A stretch of DNA of 64,000 nucleotides from Omphiscola glabra (lineage: Eukaryota > Mollusca > Gastropoda > Lymnaeidae). Below, one piece after another: positions 10,308 to 21,268 of the stretch. The notes beneath the pieces are model-generated. The model did not search any database and was not told the origin of the DNA. It saw only the letters and a list, made by a program, of their open reading frames with translations. The DNA is taken from positions 24,370,899-24,434,898 of the forward strand of contig OZ024804.1 of assembly GCA_964017045.1 (NCBI GenBank), given 5' to 3'. Position numbers and translations under genes: made by a program. How positions within the stretch are numbered: the first letter of the stretch is position 1; each line of letters opens with the position of its first letter.

Positions 10308-10622
10308 CGACAGTCGTTAAAAGCACACAAATTAGACAGTAATAGCGAGTAAACAAAATAAACAGTCATAAAGAGCTTTATAAATGAGACAGTCGTAAAG
10401 AGCATACATATTAGACAGTCATAAAGAGCATACAAGACGAATGAGACAATCATAAAGAGCAGAATAATAGACAGTTATACAGAGCATACACATTAGTCAG
10501 TCAAAAAGTCCATGCAAAATGAGACAGTCATAAAGAGTGTACAAGACGAATGAGACAGTCATAAAGAGCATACAAGACGAATGAGACAGTCATAAAGAGC
10601 ATTAACCATAGACAGTCAAAGA
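10308..10622. repeat. about 31-bp repeat (AGACAGTCATAAAGAGC core)
   Basis: Around 10 copies around the core AGACAGTCATAAAGAGC, with a variable tail (ATACAAGACGAATG, TTTATAAATG, ATACATATT). The full unit is 31 bp, and shorter forms drop part of the tail. The right-hand copies are the most uniform. Confidence 0.85.
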
Positions 10623-11118
10623 TGTTGCTCAAAGTCAGAGACAAACAAATCACACAAAAGTACACACAAAACAAACAAACAAACAAAGATCACGCAATCA
10701 AATCAACCATGAAATTAAACAGTTATAAATACTGAATAATATACAACAAGGTTGACAATAAATAAGACCAACCCAAAACAAGTAAAACAAATCCATCTAT
10801 CCACTATCCATCACTTTCAGAAAAGTATCTTTATAAGTCTGACTTTATTCTGTCATAAATAAGAATGTATCAGTTTAATATTATCTAGCCAACCGGACAC
10901 ATTGACAAACCCACTTTGAGCCTTCGGGGGGGGGGGGGGGGGGTGTCTCCACTTTTTGAGATGACTCGAATCCGTGACGTCATGGAATGATTCTCATACT
11001 GTCGCGTATAGAGGTTGTCACTCGCGAGGCATCCGGGCTAAAGTCATGACGGATTCCGTTGTATCAGCCTAGAAGATGAGGTCTCTTTAGACCGGTTTTA
11101 AAGGCTTAGTGATAACTA
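10623..11118. other. unique spacer with a G17 run
   Basis: No gene seen. A run of about 17 G lies at about 10926-10942, followed by TGTCTCCAC, a context (G-run then TGTC) also found near 16720 and 17110. Confidence 0.45.
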
Positions 11119-11461
11119 CGACTCCCGTTGCAGCACCTACACCCCCGTTGCAGTACCTACACTCCCGTTGCAGTACCCACACTCCCGTTGCATTACCTAC
11201 ACTCCCGTTGCAGTACCTACACTCCTGTTGCAGTACCTACACTCCCGTTGCAGTACCCACACTCCCGTTGCATTACCTACACTCCCGTTGCATTACCTAC
11301 ACTCCTGTTGCAGTACCTACACTTCCGTTGCAGTACCTACACTCCCGTTGCAGTACCTACACTCCCGTTGCAGTATCTACACTACCGTTGCAGTACCTAC
11401 ACTCCCGTTGCAGTACCTACACCCCCGTTGCAGTACCTACACTTCCGTTGCAGTACCTACA
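11119..11461. repeat. 20-bp minisatellite (CACTCCCGTTGCAGTACCTA)
   Basis: About 17 copies of CACTCCCGTTGCAGTACCTA with CATTACC, CAGTACCC and CTCCTG variants. Three units (60 bp) restore the reading frame, and no register of the plus strand contains a stop, so three overlapping plus frames of 99-155 codons arise. None is likely to be a gene. Confidence 0.95.
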
Positions 11462-12175
11462 CGCTAACACATTCACCGAGACACACTCCATTGTCGCGCA
11501 GGTGCTCTATGATTATATTTCCTTTTCGTAACACTGCTGCACATGTTTTTTTCGTATGTGTGTTAGTAATTAGTGTATGTTTCTGTGTATCTTAAAGGGT
11601 AATCCTTTTTAAAAAAAAGAAACGAGTTTTTTTCTTTTCTTTTTTCTTTTCGTTTGATTTCCAAACAGGAAAAGAAAATGTTGTTGTTGTTGAAAGCCTA
11701 TTTCATAAAATCAATAGCTTAAATGGAAGGTGCAGTGGGGGGGGGGGGGGGGGAGTATTGTTGGATAGCTCAGCAAAGAGATGGATCAGGGATGACACAT
11801 TTTAAATGGATGACATGGTGCTGAAAAGGTGTTAAATTTTTAGTTTTGTCTGTTCTGCATACGTGTACTGCTTTAGTTTAATCATAGGGTAAATTATGTT
11901 TGTTAGACCACCGTGTTTGTTTATTATATCACAATGTTAGTTTGTCAGATCATCATGTTTGTTTGTTAATCACCATGTTTGTTTGTTAGCTTTTTGCCGC
12001 ATGTGCTCCATCAAAAGAGCCGAATGCGGCCACTGAGCCTCATGTTGCTGATCACATGCCTAAGGGGTCGCGTGGCAAAAAGGGATTGAGAACATCTGAT
12101 CTAATGGTTCGTTTATTTAAAGAAAAAGTATCTCTTATACGTCTTGAGTGACACGTCTAGCATCTTGCGATCTAA
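11462..12175. other. unique spacer with one possible hAT end
   Basis: Contains a G16 run at about 11737-11752, three short copies of a CACCATGTTTGTTTGTTA type (11900-11990), and at about 12066-12101 a segment ending GGGATTGAGAACATCTG. That ending resembles the right end of hAT elements of CAG(N)TTCTCAA type. The opposite end is not found. No gene. Confidence 0.4.
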
Positions 12176-12567
12176 CATGTATGCAAGATCCCCTTATTAT
12201 ATGCATGAGACTCAGTGGCGTAGTGAGGGGGCAAGGGGGGCATCATGCCCCGGGCGCTACTCACAAAGGGGCGCCAAATGGTATATTTTACTATAATATT
12301 GTATGGTTTTCGAATATGGGGGGCACTAAAAAGGTATTGGGGGGCGCTAAAAAGGTATTGTGCCCCGGGCGCGAGTTAAGCTCGCTACGACACTGGTGAG
12401 ACTGATATATCTAGATTGTATGGTAGATCATTTTAGAATGGGTACATATTATGATATTGATACATCTACCATGTATGGTAGATCCCATTAGTACATTGTA
12501 TGACATTGATATATCTTTATCTAGCATGTATGACAGATCCTATTAGAACATTTCATGTAATTGATAT
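12176..12567. repeat. 55-bp repeat, interrupted by a MITE and ended by an LTR-like copy
   Basis: Units contain TATGGTAGATCCCATTAG and ACATTGTATGACATTGATA, with TGGTAGATC starting at 12421, 12476 and (as TGACAGATC) 12531, a 55-bp period. The first unit is split by the MITE at 12213-12395. The right edge is where LTR-like copy 2 begins. Two related units reappear at 14680-14792. Confidence 0.8.
12213..12395 (+). mobile_element. hAT-like MITE of 183 bp, copy A (CAGTGGCGTAG ends)
   Basis: Begins CAGTGGCGTAGTGAG and ends CTCGCTACGACACTG, an imperfect inverted pair. Flanks ATGAGACT and GTGAGACT agree at 7 of 8 positions. Copy B at 44242-44424 has exactly the same length and is nearly identical in reverse orientation. 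The interior has GGGCGC-rich modules and a duplicated GGCGCTAAAAAGGTATTG block. It lies inside a 55-bp tandem repeat whose register continues on both sides. Confidence 0.88.
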
Positions 12568-13158
12568 TCTTATGAAGATGACGCGTTAAAGCACGCCTTC
12601 CTCGCTTTCCACGTGCATGACCTCTTACAGTCAAGGCCGTTTTGGGGTGTGGCTATCGAAACTTTCCCCTTGTTTACAAAAAGCTTAGTCAGAACCTTAT
12701 AGAAGAATCTGGATAAAACGGGAAAGCAAAACAATGCGTTAGACGGTTCGAGAGACATTAGAAGGAAATTCCTATAAAAAGGCCGAACGATTGAATGGGA
12801 GAGATCCTTTCCTTTATCACGAGACGTGCAGAGTGTCATTATTTAATACAAGACAGTGCTTTGTTGTGTGTAGATTTTCTTTCATTGTACAACTTGAACT
12901 CATTGTATTTTTACACACAGTACCGGTACAAGCCATACTGTAAGTTAATAATTTTAATCAAATTCTCTTGTGTTTGAAATTCATTGGAATTCACACATTA
13001 AAAACGTATTAATTGTAATTAGCCCTGACTTTGTGTATCGTTCTATTTGTTATTGGTTTTTTTGAACATTGGTATCGTCCTTTATTATGGACTGTTTTGA
13101 AACGAGCCAATAGACTAAGCTAAGAGATAAAATTATCCATTAATAGCAGTTCGTAATA
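12568..13158 (+). mobile_element. LTR-like element, copy 2
   Basis: Starts TCTTATGAAGATGACGCG and ends GTTCGTAATA, collinear with copies 1 and 3. It carries a TATA-like CCTATAAAAAGG at about 12772-12783, then CACGAGACGTGCAGAGTGTC, CAGTACCGGTAC and ATTAAAAACGTATTAATTG. It lacks the 110-bp insertion seen in copy 1. The first bases differ from TGTTATG, and no target duplication is visible, so one end may be eroded. No flanking coding region. Confidence 0.65.
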
Positions 13159-13661
13159 ACAATAATATATATTATTGATGGGAGCATGATGGTGAATATA
13201 TATACTAGCGAGAACCCGGCATGCGTTGCAATGTGACTCAAAGAAAACAAATGTTTATGTTTCAAATAACGTTCTTGAAGTAATTTTTAAAAAGAAAATA
13301 TTTTGTATTTCTTCCGCCTTGAAGATGCTAGGAGACGTGTCTTTGAAATGATGGATTGTTTATAATAATAATAATACTTACACGTTTAATAAAATAAAAT
13401 CGGATATATATTAATTTTTTTGGCGCATTTAAATTTATTCGAGCTCCGTAAAATAATCGAAAATAACTATGATTGTTTTTAAGAATCCGAACGTATCTAC
13501 GTATTTTCGGTTCTTTGGCGTTACAGTCAGTATAGCCTTTTCTTATATATATAGATATAGATATATGTATATTAGTTCCCGGGCGCCGATCTGCTGGTGA
13601 CTCGATTTCGTCTGTGCATATTTTTCAGCTTTCGTAATAGTTGATAGGTTTTTACAAAGTT
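13159..13661. other. AT-rich spacer with a possible repeat fragment
   Basis: At 13207 the segment ACTAGCGAGAACCCGGCATG resembles the start of a common invertebrate dispersed repeat, and a TATATAGATATAGATATA tract closes it near 13560. Similar ACTAGC openings occur near 36610 and 47390. The family cannot be named from sequence alone. No gene. Confidence 0.35.
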
Positions 13662-14031
13662 TACTTTGGAATCAAGGTGTGTTGAACTTTGGAATCAAGG
13701 CGTGTTGAACTTTGGAATCAAGGTGTGTTGAACTTTGGAATCAAGGTGTGTTAAACTTTGGAATCAAGGTGTGTTGAACTTTGGAATCAAGGCGTGTTGA
13801 ACTTTGGAATCAAGGTGTGTTGAACTTTGGAATCAAGGTGTGTTGAACTTTGGAATCAAGGCGTGTTGAACTTTGGAATCAAGGTGTGTTGAACTTTGGA
13901 ATCAAGGTGTGTTGAACTTTGGAATCAAGGTGTGTCGAACTTTGGAATCAAAGTGTGTTGAACTTTGGAATCAAGGTGTGTTGAACTTTGGAATCAAGGC
14001 GTGTTGAACTTTGGAATCAATGCGTGTTGAA
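13662..14031. repeat. 23-bp minisatellite (AACTTTGGAATCAAGG core)
   Basis: Sixteen copies of a 23-bp unit with the core AACTTTGGAATCAAGG followed by TGTGTTG or CGTGTTG. Units are nearly identical; the main variant is T/C in GGTGT against GGCGT, which recurs every few units. Confidence 0.95.
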
Positions 14032-14338
14032 TGTGTTTTATATAGATTTGTCTGAAAATCTTGTGTTTATCAAGAGGAACAGTGGTTACATGTTTTTTTT
14101 GGACATCGTTTCCATAAACCAAGACAAATCCACGTCCGCCATATTTGGTAAAAAAATGATTACGTCATCTCGTAATTAAATGGCAAGATCAAAACAATCA
14201 TTCAAAGACAAATGAGCTACAGGCAAAAGGAGTGTCCCTGAACTTGGAGAGGAAAAACGAGACCTCCGTTCAAAACAAAAAATCCATGACTCTGTTCTCA
14301 CTCAAGAACTCAACAGTTATTCTTACCGAACAATTAGA
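14032..14338. other. unique spacer
   Basis: About 300 bp without repeats. A reading frame at 14232-14338 runs into the next array but has no recognised domain. Confidence 0.4.
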
Positions 14339-14570
14339 CGTCGAATGTCTTGCTACAGACACCGAATGTCTTGCTACAGACACCGAATGTCTTGCTACAG
14401 ACACCGAATGTCTTGCTACAGACGTCGAATGTCTTGCTACAGACACCGAATGTCTTGCTACAGACACCGAATGTCTTGCTACAGACACCGAATGTCTTGC
14501 TACAGACACCGAATGTCTTGCTACAGACACCGAATGTCTTGCTACAGTCGTCGAATGTCTTGCTACAGAC
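14339..14570. repeat. 21-bp minisatellite (GTCTTGCTACAGACACCGAA)
   Basis: Eleven copies of a 21-bp unit, GTCTTGCTACAGACACCGAA plus T. Two units have GACGTCG and one GTCGTCG instead of GACACCG. Twenty-one is 7 codons, so frames of 77-113 codons are open on plus and 86 on minus. The plus frame starting at 14232 encodes an ECLATDT heptad repeat after about 36 non-repeat residues, which is not evidence of a gene by itself. Confidence 0.95.
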
Positions 14571-14679
14571 TAATTTTAAGTAGCAACTAAAAACTCAAAC
14601 AAGCATTATGAATATGTACGATAAATGGACAGAAGCAAATTTCCATTTATTTGGATCCATAAAAAATCTTATCTAATCA

Positions 14680-14792
14680 TATGTCATCTTGCATATATGG
14701 TAGATGCCATTAGAATATTGCATAAGATTGATACATCTTGTATATAGGAAAGTTACCGTTAGTACATTGCAACGTAGGATGAGATCGATAAC
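14680..14792. repeat. two outlying units of the 55-bp repeat
   Basis: ATATGGTAGATGCCATTAGAA and GATTGATACATCTTG match the 55-bp array at 12176-12567 and are followed by a second, more diverged unit. They may be the far end of one array separated by later insertions (LTR-like copy 2 and two minisatellites), or a dispersed fragment. Confidence 0.6.
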
Positions 14793-15354
14793 TTTCCACC
14801 TGTCTGACGGCCTGCTCCCATCATGAAAATAGGCCAAGTTGATTTGATTTTTATTTAAACAGTCATCTTGACAGTTGAACGGCTCTTGCCGCAAATAGCC
14901 CCGTCTATGTCAGCAGGACTTGGGAAGAAGAGTTTATTGTTGCAGGGAAACGAGCTTTTTCATTGGCTGTTGGGTTTTTTTTTAAAAAAGGAAAAACAAA
15001 AAAAAAACCAAACAAAATTAAAAAAAGCGAAAGAAAATTTGATTCGTCCAAGTTAAGGAAACGAAGCGTTTGAAAAGATGTAAAACATACATTCTGAGCC
15101 AAATTTGAAAGGGGGGGGGACTAAAATAATCATCTCATATGTCACGTATACAGAATGCCATCCACAACGCCACAAGCCATTAGTTAGGTACCCATCCTCT
15201 GCACCTCACCTTCAGCACTCAACACCTCACCTCCTCTAGATTCCGAGTAGAGCACTTCGGCTAACTAACGTCCACTTTCTTTTTTTTTTACCAAACCATT
15301 TCGCTTCCCCACAATAGAATCGCTCCCCCTCCCCCATTCCCCAACCAAACAACA
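14793..15354. other. unique spacer
   Basis: A-rich sequence with A-runs around 14990-15030 and a G11 run at about 15111-15119. No gene or element ends. Confidence 0.45.
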
Positions 15355-16190
15355 TATCCTCCCCACAACTTAACCACATCGCCTCCCCACAACTTAACCA
15401 TATGACCTCCCCACAACTTAACCATATCGCCTCCCCACAACATAACCATATCGCCTACCCACAGCTTAACCATATCGCCTCCCCACAACTTAACCATATC
15501 GCCTCCCCACAACTTAACCATAACGCCTCCCCACAACATAGCCATATCGCCTCCGCAACCCTAAACCATATCGCCTCCCCACAACTTAACTATATCGCCT
15601 CCCCACAACTTAACCATATCGCTTCCCCACAACTTAACCATATCACCTCCCCACACCTTAACCATATCGCCTCCCCACAACATAGCCATATCGCCTCCCC
15701 ACAACTTAACCATATCGCCTCCCCACAACTTAACCATATCGCCTCCCCACAACATAGCCATATAGCCTCCCCACAACTTAACCATATCGCCTCCCCACAA
15801 CTTAACCATATCGCCTCCCCACAACTTAACCATATCGCCTCCCCACAACTTAACCATATCGCCTCCCCACAACTTAACCATATCGCCTCCCCATAACTTA
15901 ACCATATCGCCTGCCCACAACTTAACCATATCGCCTCCCCACAACTTAACCATATCGCCTCCCCACAACATAGCCATATCGCCTCCCCACAACATAGCCA
16001 TATCACCTCCCCAGAACATAGCCATATCGCCTCCCCACAACTTAACCATATCGCCTCCCCACAACATAGCCATATCGCCTCCCCACAACATAGCCATATC
16101 GCCTCCCCACAACATAGCCATATCGCCTCCCCACAACATAGCCATATCGCCTCCCCACAACATAGCCATATTGCCTCCCCACAACCAAAC
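15355..16190. repeat. 24-bp minisatellite, about 35 copies
   Basis: The unit is CCATATCGCCTCCCCACAAC plus TTAA, with a major variant in which ACTTAACC is replaced by ACATAGCC. The ACATAGC variant is scattered in the left part but fills almost the whole right end (15968-16180), a sign of local homogenisation. As 24 is 8 codons, frames of 164 (plus), 217 and 200 codons (minus) are open, encoding octapeptide repeats such as HIASPQLN. These compete on both strands and are probably by-products. Confidence 0.95.
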
Positions 16191-16632
16191 ACAACCGCTT
16201 CTCCACCAAATCAAAGAACATCGCCTCTGGTGTCACATCAGATCGTTCATACTTTAGTGATATATTTTTTTACCATAAAACATCTGTAGACCTTATCAGT
16301 GACGTGTGTAAGGGGAGAAATCTATTGACCGCTGGTTGCCAGGCAACGAAATTTAAAAAAAAAAAAAATCTGCCAATCTCCACATACTTCATGCGCCCGT
16401 TTGGCTTCCAGAGTCACGTGACCAGCAAGACCCTGTGACTTCCAACACCCTGTGATCAGTGTTTCTTGAAGGCATCTCTACGTGCCCCCCCCCCCCCCAC
16501 ACCCGACCAAAATGTGTACAACAAAAATGCGAATATATAATCTATTTTTAAAAAATTACATTTTTTTTTGTACATTGACGTCACCGATCAAATGTGTAAC
16601 GCTGTACCAATTGCTCGCCCCTCTCTTGAGTG
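16191..16632. other. unique spacer
   Basis: No gene. Contains a C13 run at about 16486-16498. Confidence 0.4.
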
Positions 16633-17158
16633 GGGGTTGTTCAGAAATTACATCACGGTCAGGAGGGACGGAAAGGGGGGGGGGTCGAGAATTTGTGACT
16701 CTTTTTGACAGGGGGGGGGTGTCAAAATTTTCTAATTTTCAAAAATCTTTTTTCAGTTAATTTTTTAAAAAACATTAATGTAAGGTCGAAATTGCCTCAG
16801 GTATTATAAGTACCGTGAAACTCAGTCGCGCACACCTTCTGCGAATATCGAAAAATAACGTAAAAACTGTTGTGGCCATTTTACATTCGGCTCGGGGAAG
16901 ACTTCGTTGTTTTACGTCACAGTTTTCTAATAATTACTCCATCTTAATCCATTATTGGAACATTTGAAAGAATAGAATAAAATCTTGGTTTAGTTATACA
17001 AATGTTATGTTTGTTTTTAATTTTTTAGGAGTGACGTGACACTAAAAGGGGGAGGGTTAAAGAATTTGTGACACTTTATAACAGGATGGGGAAAATGGGG
17101 GGGGGGGGGGTGTCTGAAAATGTCATTTTTGGGCGTGACGTAATTTGCGAACGACTCC
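16633..17158. mobile_element. 526-bp DNA element with long inverted ends and G-rich modules
   Basis: The left end GGGGTTGTTCAGAAATTACA and the right end (reverse strand, starting GGAGTCGTTCGCAAATTACG) match as inverted repeats around TNGTTCNNAAATTACRTCACG. Just inside each end lies a G-rich module: AGAATTTGTGAC, then a short spacer, then a run of 9-14 G followed by TGTC. It occurs twice in the same orientation (16685-16725 and 17058-17115). The interior is AT-rich with no open frame. No clear target duplication was found, so the class is left open. Confidence 0.6.
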
Positions 17159-18209
17159 TTGGTAAAGTTTGTTTACGTTCTAATTTGTTCTAAGGAATGC
17201 TATCGGATGGTGCAATATCTAGAATTCTTTTCTGAAAATTTACAACTCCTTCCCTTTAATAAGCCGGCATCTTGTTTGAAGAGATTTTTTGCTAATTTTC
17301 CTAGACATTTACGAGACGTAATATTCTTATATCAGCCTTACAAGACCTCTACTCTTTGCGTATGTGCATATAAATATGTGTGTCTTTCGAGGATTGTACT
17401 TTTCCACATTCTATTTTAATAGTAAAATTAAATCGAACATTGTTAATATCATTAGCTTTTTGACAAATCAAAACTTCTGTAAATAACAATTGCGATCCCT
17501 TAATTTCTTAAACTATTTCTTATCGTGTTTGTCCTGTCTGTCGAAGGAGGCTCTTAGTCGAAACGTTCATATGTTATCGTCCTGTCTTTTGATTATTCAA
17601 GCTTCCATATATATTTTCCTACGATTTCCTTCACACAGCTTGAAAACAGTCCTTTATTTATTATCAAATTTTAAAGAGATTATTTCAATACTAAACTTTG
17701 AAAGAACAAAAACAAAATCATTTCACTACGTCACCCACCGACTGTACCTTAGTGAATGACATAAATAATTAGGACAAAAATTGCAATGGCTATTCAAAAT
17801 AAAATGCTAGATTTTCTTAGGAATTCTTCTCCACGTAACCTAAGGCCCAGATCCCAGTCATTACAGATAAGCCCTGTACTCTATGCCAAGCCACTTAATT
17901 CATAGCGTCCTCTTTCAATGGAAGCAAGACAGGCCTGATTACGGCGTCCACACGGAGAGGTGATCAAGAGTGAAGCCAGGAGAGAACGCTACAGCTTGCC
18001 AAGTAGACCTAACGGTCATGGTGTAGTTTCCAGTTCCTTCGATCTTATGTCTGCCAGCTCTGAAGCTCTTATCTGAACAAAACTTTGCGACATTTTGAAC
18101 ATAGGATTTGATGGAAAATTAGGCCGATTTTTAAATATATATAATATATATATATATATTTGGTTTTGGTTACAATTTAAAAAAAAAAAGTGGATCGTGA
18201 CCTCCAGGA
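17159..18209. other. unique AT-rich region
   Basis: About 1 kb without tandem repeats apart from a short TATATA tract near 18140-18162. Frames of 86-89 codons at 17159-17419 and 17490-17759 are not supported by motif, composition or splice context. No gene called. Confidence 0.4.
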
Positions 18210-18485
18210 GGGATCCCATAAACATGATATCTGGGGTGCTGTGGAGGGATCCCTTAAGCATGATGCCTGGGGTGCAGTGGAGCGATCCCTTATGCAGGAT
18301 GTCTGGGGAGCAGTGGAGGGATCCCTTAATCATAATGTCTGGGGGTGCAGTGACAGATCCCTTAAGCATGATGTCTTGGGAGTAGTGGAGGGATCCCTTA
18401 ATCATAATGTCTGGGGTGCAGTGGGGGGATCCCTTATTCATGATGTCTGGGGTGCAGTAAAAGGATGCCTTAAGCATGATGTCAG
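18210..18485. repeat. 36-bp minisatellite (GGATCCCTTAAGCATGATGT core)
   Basis: About eight copies of a 36-bp unit built around GGATCCCTTAAGCATGATGT and CTGGGGTGCAGTGGAG. Units differ by several substitutions and 1-bp indels. Twelve-codon frames open on both strands (164 codons on minus) are attributed to the repeat. Confidence 0.92.
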
Positions 18486-18540
18486 GTAAACATTTATCAG
18501 AGGGAGTCATACAGTTCTCAGAGGAAATGATCTAGAACAA

Positions 18541-18735
18541 TAGGGGGGGGGGGGTCATCTAGAACACTAATGGGGGTCATCGGAAAAAATCTGAGGGGGT
18601 CATCCAGAAATCTGAGTTGATCATTCAGAGATCTGAGGGGGTCATCCAGAGATGTGAGGGCGTTATCCAGCGAACCGAGGGGGGGGGATCATCCAGCTAA
18701 CTGAGGGGCTCATCCATCAAACTGAGGGGGAATAT
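18541..18735. repeat. about 22-25-bp repeat (GGGGGTCATCCAGAGATCTG)
   Basis: Seven or eight degenerate copies of GGGGGTCATCCAGAGATCTG plus a few bases. It immediately follows the 36-bp array but has a different unit. A G12 run lies at its left edge. Confidence 0.8.
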
Positions 18736-19675
18736 GTAATCATAAATGAAAAGTCTAATCAAAGGAGAAGAAAAAAAAATGGATTTCGAAACGTTGTCCT
18801 CGGCTACAGAGAAGTTTCAATAAAAAAAAGAGATCTGTTTTTATGGAACTATTTAGGGCAAGAGTACAAAGTATTTTAACAATGGAGGACGGCAGGTCGG
18901 GGAGGCGCCCGAGGAAAGTGTAATGGGGGTGGGGTGGGGGGAGGGGGGAGGAGAGGGTGCTTCTCAGGATCACGTCACATAAAAATCCAATTGTACCACC
19001 GTGCCGCCATCCCCCACCCCCTCTTCCCCCACCTCGCGCTTGTTGTACTAAAGTGCTGGCTGGGGATGATGAAAGCGCCCCCTTTAATACCATCAGCCCT
19101 AAATGAGACATTCGGTTAGGAAGGAAAAATAACATCATCTTTCTGTAAACAAACAATTTAACCAATTCTCCCCCCCCCCAAACTCCACAGGCAATCTATG
19201 CCCCCACTTTCCCAAAACCTCCCACAAACATTTCTGCCCCCCCCCCCCAAAAAAAAACCAAAAAAAAAACAACTTAAATATTCCGGTTATCTCCTCCTGC
19301 TGTTCTTAAACTCCATATTCGGATGTGATTGTATCCCGGTCATCAAGCAGACGGTATTCACGTCCTCTAGGACACACACCACACTGGGCATTGACCCTTA
19401 ATTAAAAAAAACAAAACACCAGACATTACACCAATTTTGTTTTTTCTCTTTAATTAATCACCACTAAGGGAGATGGACGGTAGAAAAAGATTGGGTAAAT
19501 ATAGAATTCAGTAGAATTTTGGAGATAAATTAAGGACGCTTATAGTAAAAATGGGGGAAATGCGCACATTTGTTGGGGAAATAATTTTATTAATTCGGTT
19601 GTATTGAAATGGGGATGGGGGAAAAATGGGGGGGGGGGGGGGGACAAAACGTGCGTTAACGCCGTCTATAGCATT
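18736..19675. other. unique region with G/C-rich tracts
   Basis: Contains opposed GGGGTGGGGTGGGGGG (about 18925-18950) and CCCCCACCCCC (about 19012-19032) tracts that could pair, a C/A-run junction at 19238-19270, and a G14 run at about 19630-19642. A minus frame of 136 codons over 18755-19165 has low-complexity composition. No gene called. Confidence 0.4.
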
Positions 19676-19905
19676 TTTCTTATATTGATATGTTTCTTAT
19701 AACGAAATGTTTCTTATATTAATATTTTTCTTTTATTGATATATTTCGTATATTGACATATTTCTTATATTGAAATGTTTTTTATATTATCATGTTTCTT
19801 ATATTATCATGTTTCTTATATTATCATGTTTCTTATATTATCATGTTTCTATATTGTCATGTTTCTTATATTGACATATTTCCTATATTGACAAGTTTCT
19901 TCTAT
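19676..19905. repeat. 17-bp AT-rich repeat (TTCTTATATTATCATGT)
   Basis: About 13 copies of TTCTTATATTATCATGT with TTGATAT, TTGACAT and TTGAAAT variants. The middle copies (19795-19845) are identical, while the flanks are degenerate. Confidence 0.9.
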
Positions 19906-20012
19906 CTTTAAATCTGATGACATTAAAAGCTGTGAAATGAATGCTCCTTTTGTGAGCAGTTATTTATTGATAAGAGCAAGAACTCTTAGTGTAAACGAAC
20001 AGAAATTTTAAA

Positions 20013-20311
20013 AAGAGAAAGAACGAGAGAGGGAGAGAGAGAGAGAGACCTAGAGAGAGATTGACAGAGAGAGACAGAAAGAGAGAGAGAGAAAGAGAGA
20101 GAGAGACAGCATAGTGAGCGGGATAGAAAGACAGAGAGAGGGACAGAGAGAGAGAGAGAGGCAGAAAGAGAAAGTGAGAGAGAGAGAGTGTGAGAGACAG
20201 AGAAAGTGAGAGAGTGAGAGACAGAGAGAGTGAGAGACAGAGAGAGTGAGAAACACAGAGAGGGACAGAGAGAGACAGAGAGAGGCATAGAGAGACAGAG
20301 AGAGACAGAGA
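20013..20311. repeat. GA/CAGA-rich compound microsatellite
   Basis: Almost 300 bp of purine-rich (GA)n interrupted by CAGA, GTGAGA and GGGACAGA blocks. The minus-strand frames rich in Ser and Leu (100 and 88 codons) are simple consequences of TCTC repeats. Confidence 0.95.
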
Positions 20312-21053
20312 GTCACATGTCTTTAGCTTGATTTATTCGCTCACTAATTCATTCATTTATTTTTAATTATATTTGTATACGTCAACCGGTCCGTTGTTGT
20401 CCATTCATTTCCTTTTCGTTAAGTTCATCCTAACTTCAGTTAAATTTTTTAGCCGGTGGGTCTCAAATAGGAGACTTTGGGACAACTGCTCGTTGAGCCC
20501 AACTTCGACCCCTTCTCAATATGCCTAGGGAATAGATCAGGACTATGAAAATATATTGCCTCGATTTGAAAGACACTTGGGGAAATAGACTTGAGGAACT
20601 ACTTTGTTCACACGTCTTTTTAAGTTTAGGAACCACTTTCACTTGTCATTCATCAGTGGCTTTAGGCAGGCAAAATGACATTTCTAAGCCGTTTTACTTA
20701 ACAATAACCGTCTAATCCATGGATTAAGAGAGTCCAAAGAAGTTTTTATGACCGTCCTTTCTCCCCTCCCCCTCCTCCCAAGACACTGGAAACAGCCTTG
20801 AGATAATAGCTCACTATGATCTCTTCCCTAAGTTCAGCTTGGGGTTTTACACCAACACAATTTACAATATATTGGGAAGTTTCAACACTGTGCTTAATAG
20901 AGCTTAGGAGGTTTGGGGGGAGGGGGAGGAGGGAGGGGTTGCTGTCCCCAGAAAATTTATATAGTAGCGCATTTCCAACCACAACGCTCCGTAACTATTT
21001 CTTAGATTGCCCCCCCCCCCCCAATTGTACACCCGTGAATTACACATTGTTAC
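20312..21053. other. unique spacer with a possible worn hAT element
   Basis: CGGTGGGTCTCAAATAG at about 20454 and TAAGTTTAGGAACCACT at about 20620-20637 resemble opposed hAT ends of the CAGTGGTTCTCAAA type, about 180 bp apart, but no target duplication is seen. At 20890-20960 a G/A-rich tract and at 21009-21022 a C14 run are present. No gene. Confidence 0.35.
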
Positions 21054-21268
21054 TACCCTTAGTATTACCCCTTAGTATTACCCCTTAGTATTACCCCTTA
21101 GTATTACCCTTTAGTATTACCCCTTAGCATTACCCCTTAGTATTACCCCTTAGAATTACCCCTTATTATTACCCTTAGTATTACCCCTTAGTATTACCCC
21201 TTAGTATTTCCCCTTAGTATTACCCCTTAGTATTACCCCTTAGTATTACCTCTTAGTATTACTCTTTG
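21054..21268. repeat. 13-bp minisatellite (TTAGTATTACCCC)
   Basis: About 16 copies of TTAGTATTACCCC. To the right it fades into a degenerate zone with GGCATTAC, GTGTTACT and similar fragments up to about 21440, which look like decayed units. Confidence 0.93.

Noticed and set aside
16482..16760. 92-codon plus frame as a gene
   Set aside because: It spans a C-run and the end of a DNA element with poly-G modules; composition is low-complexity and no domain is seen.
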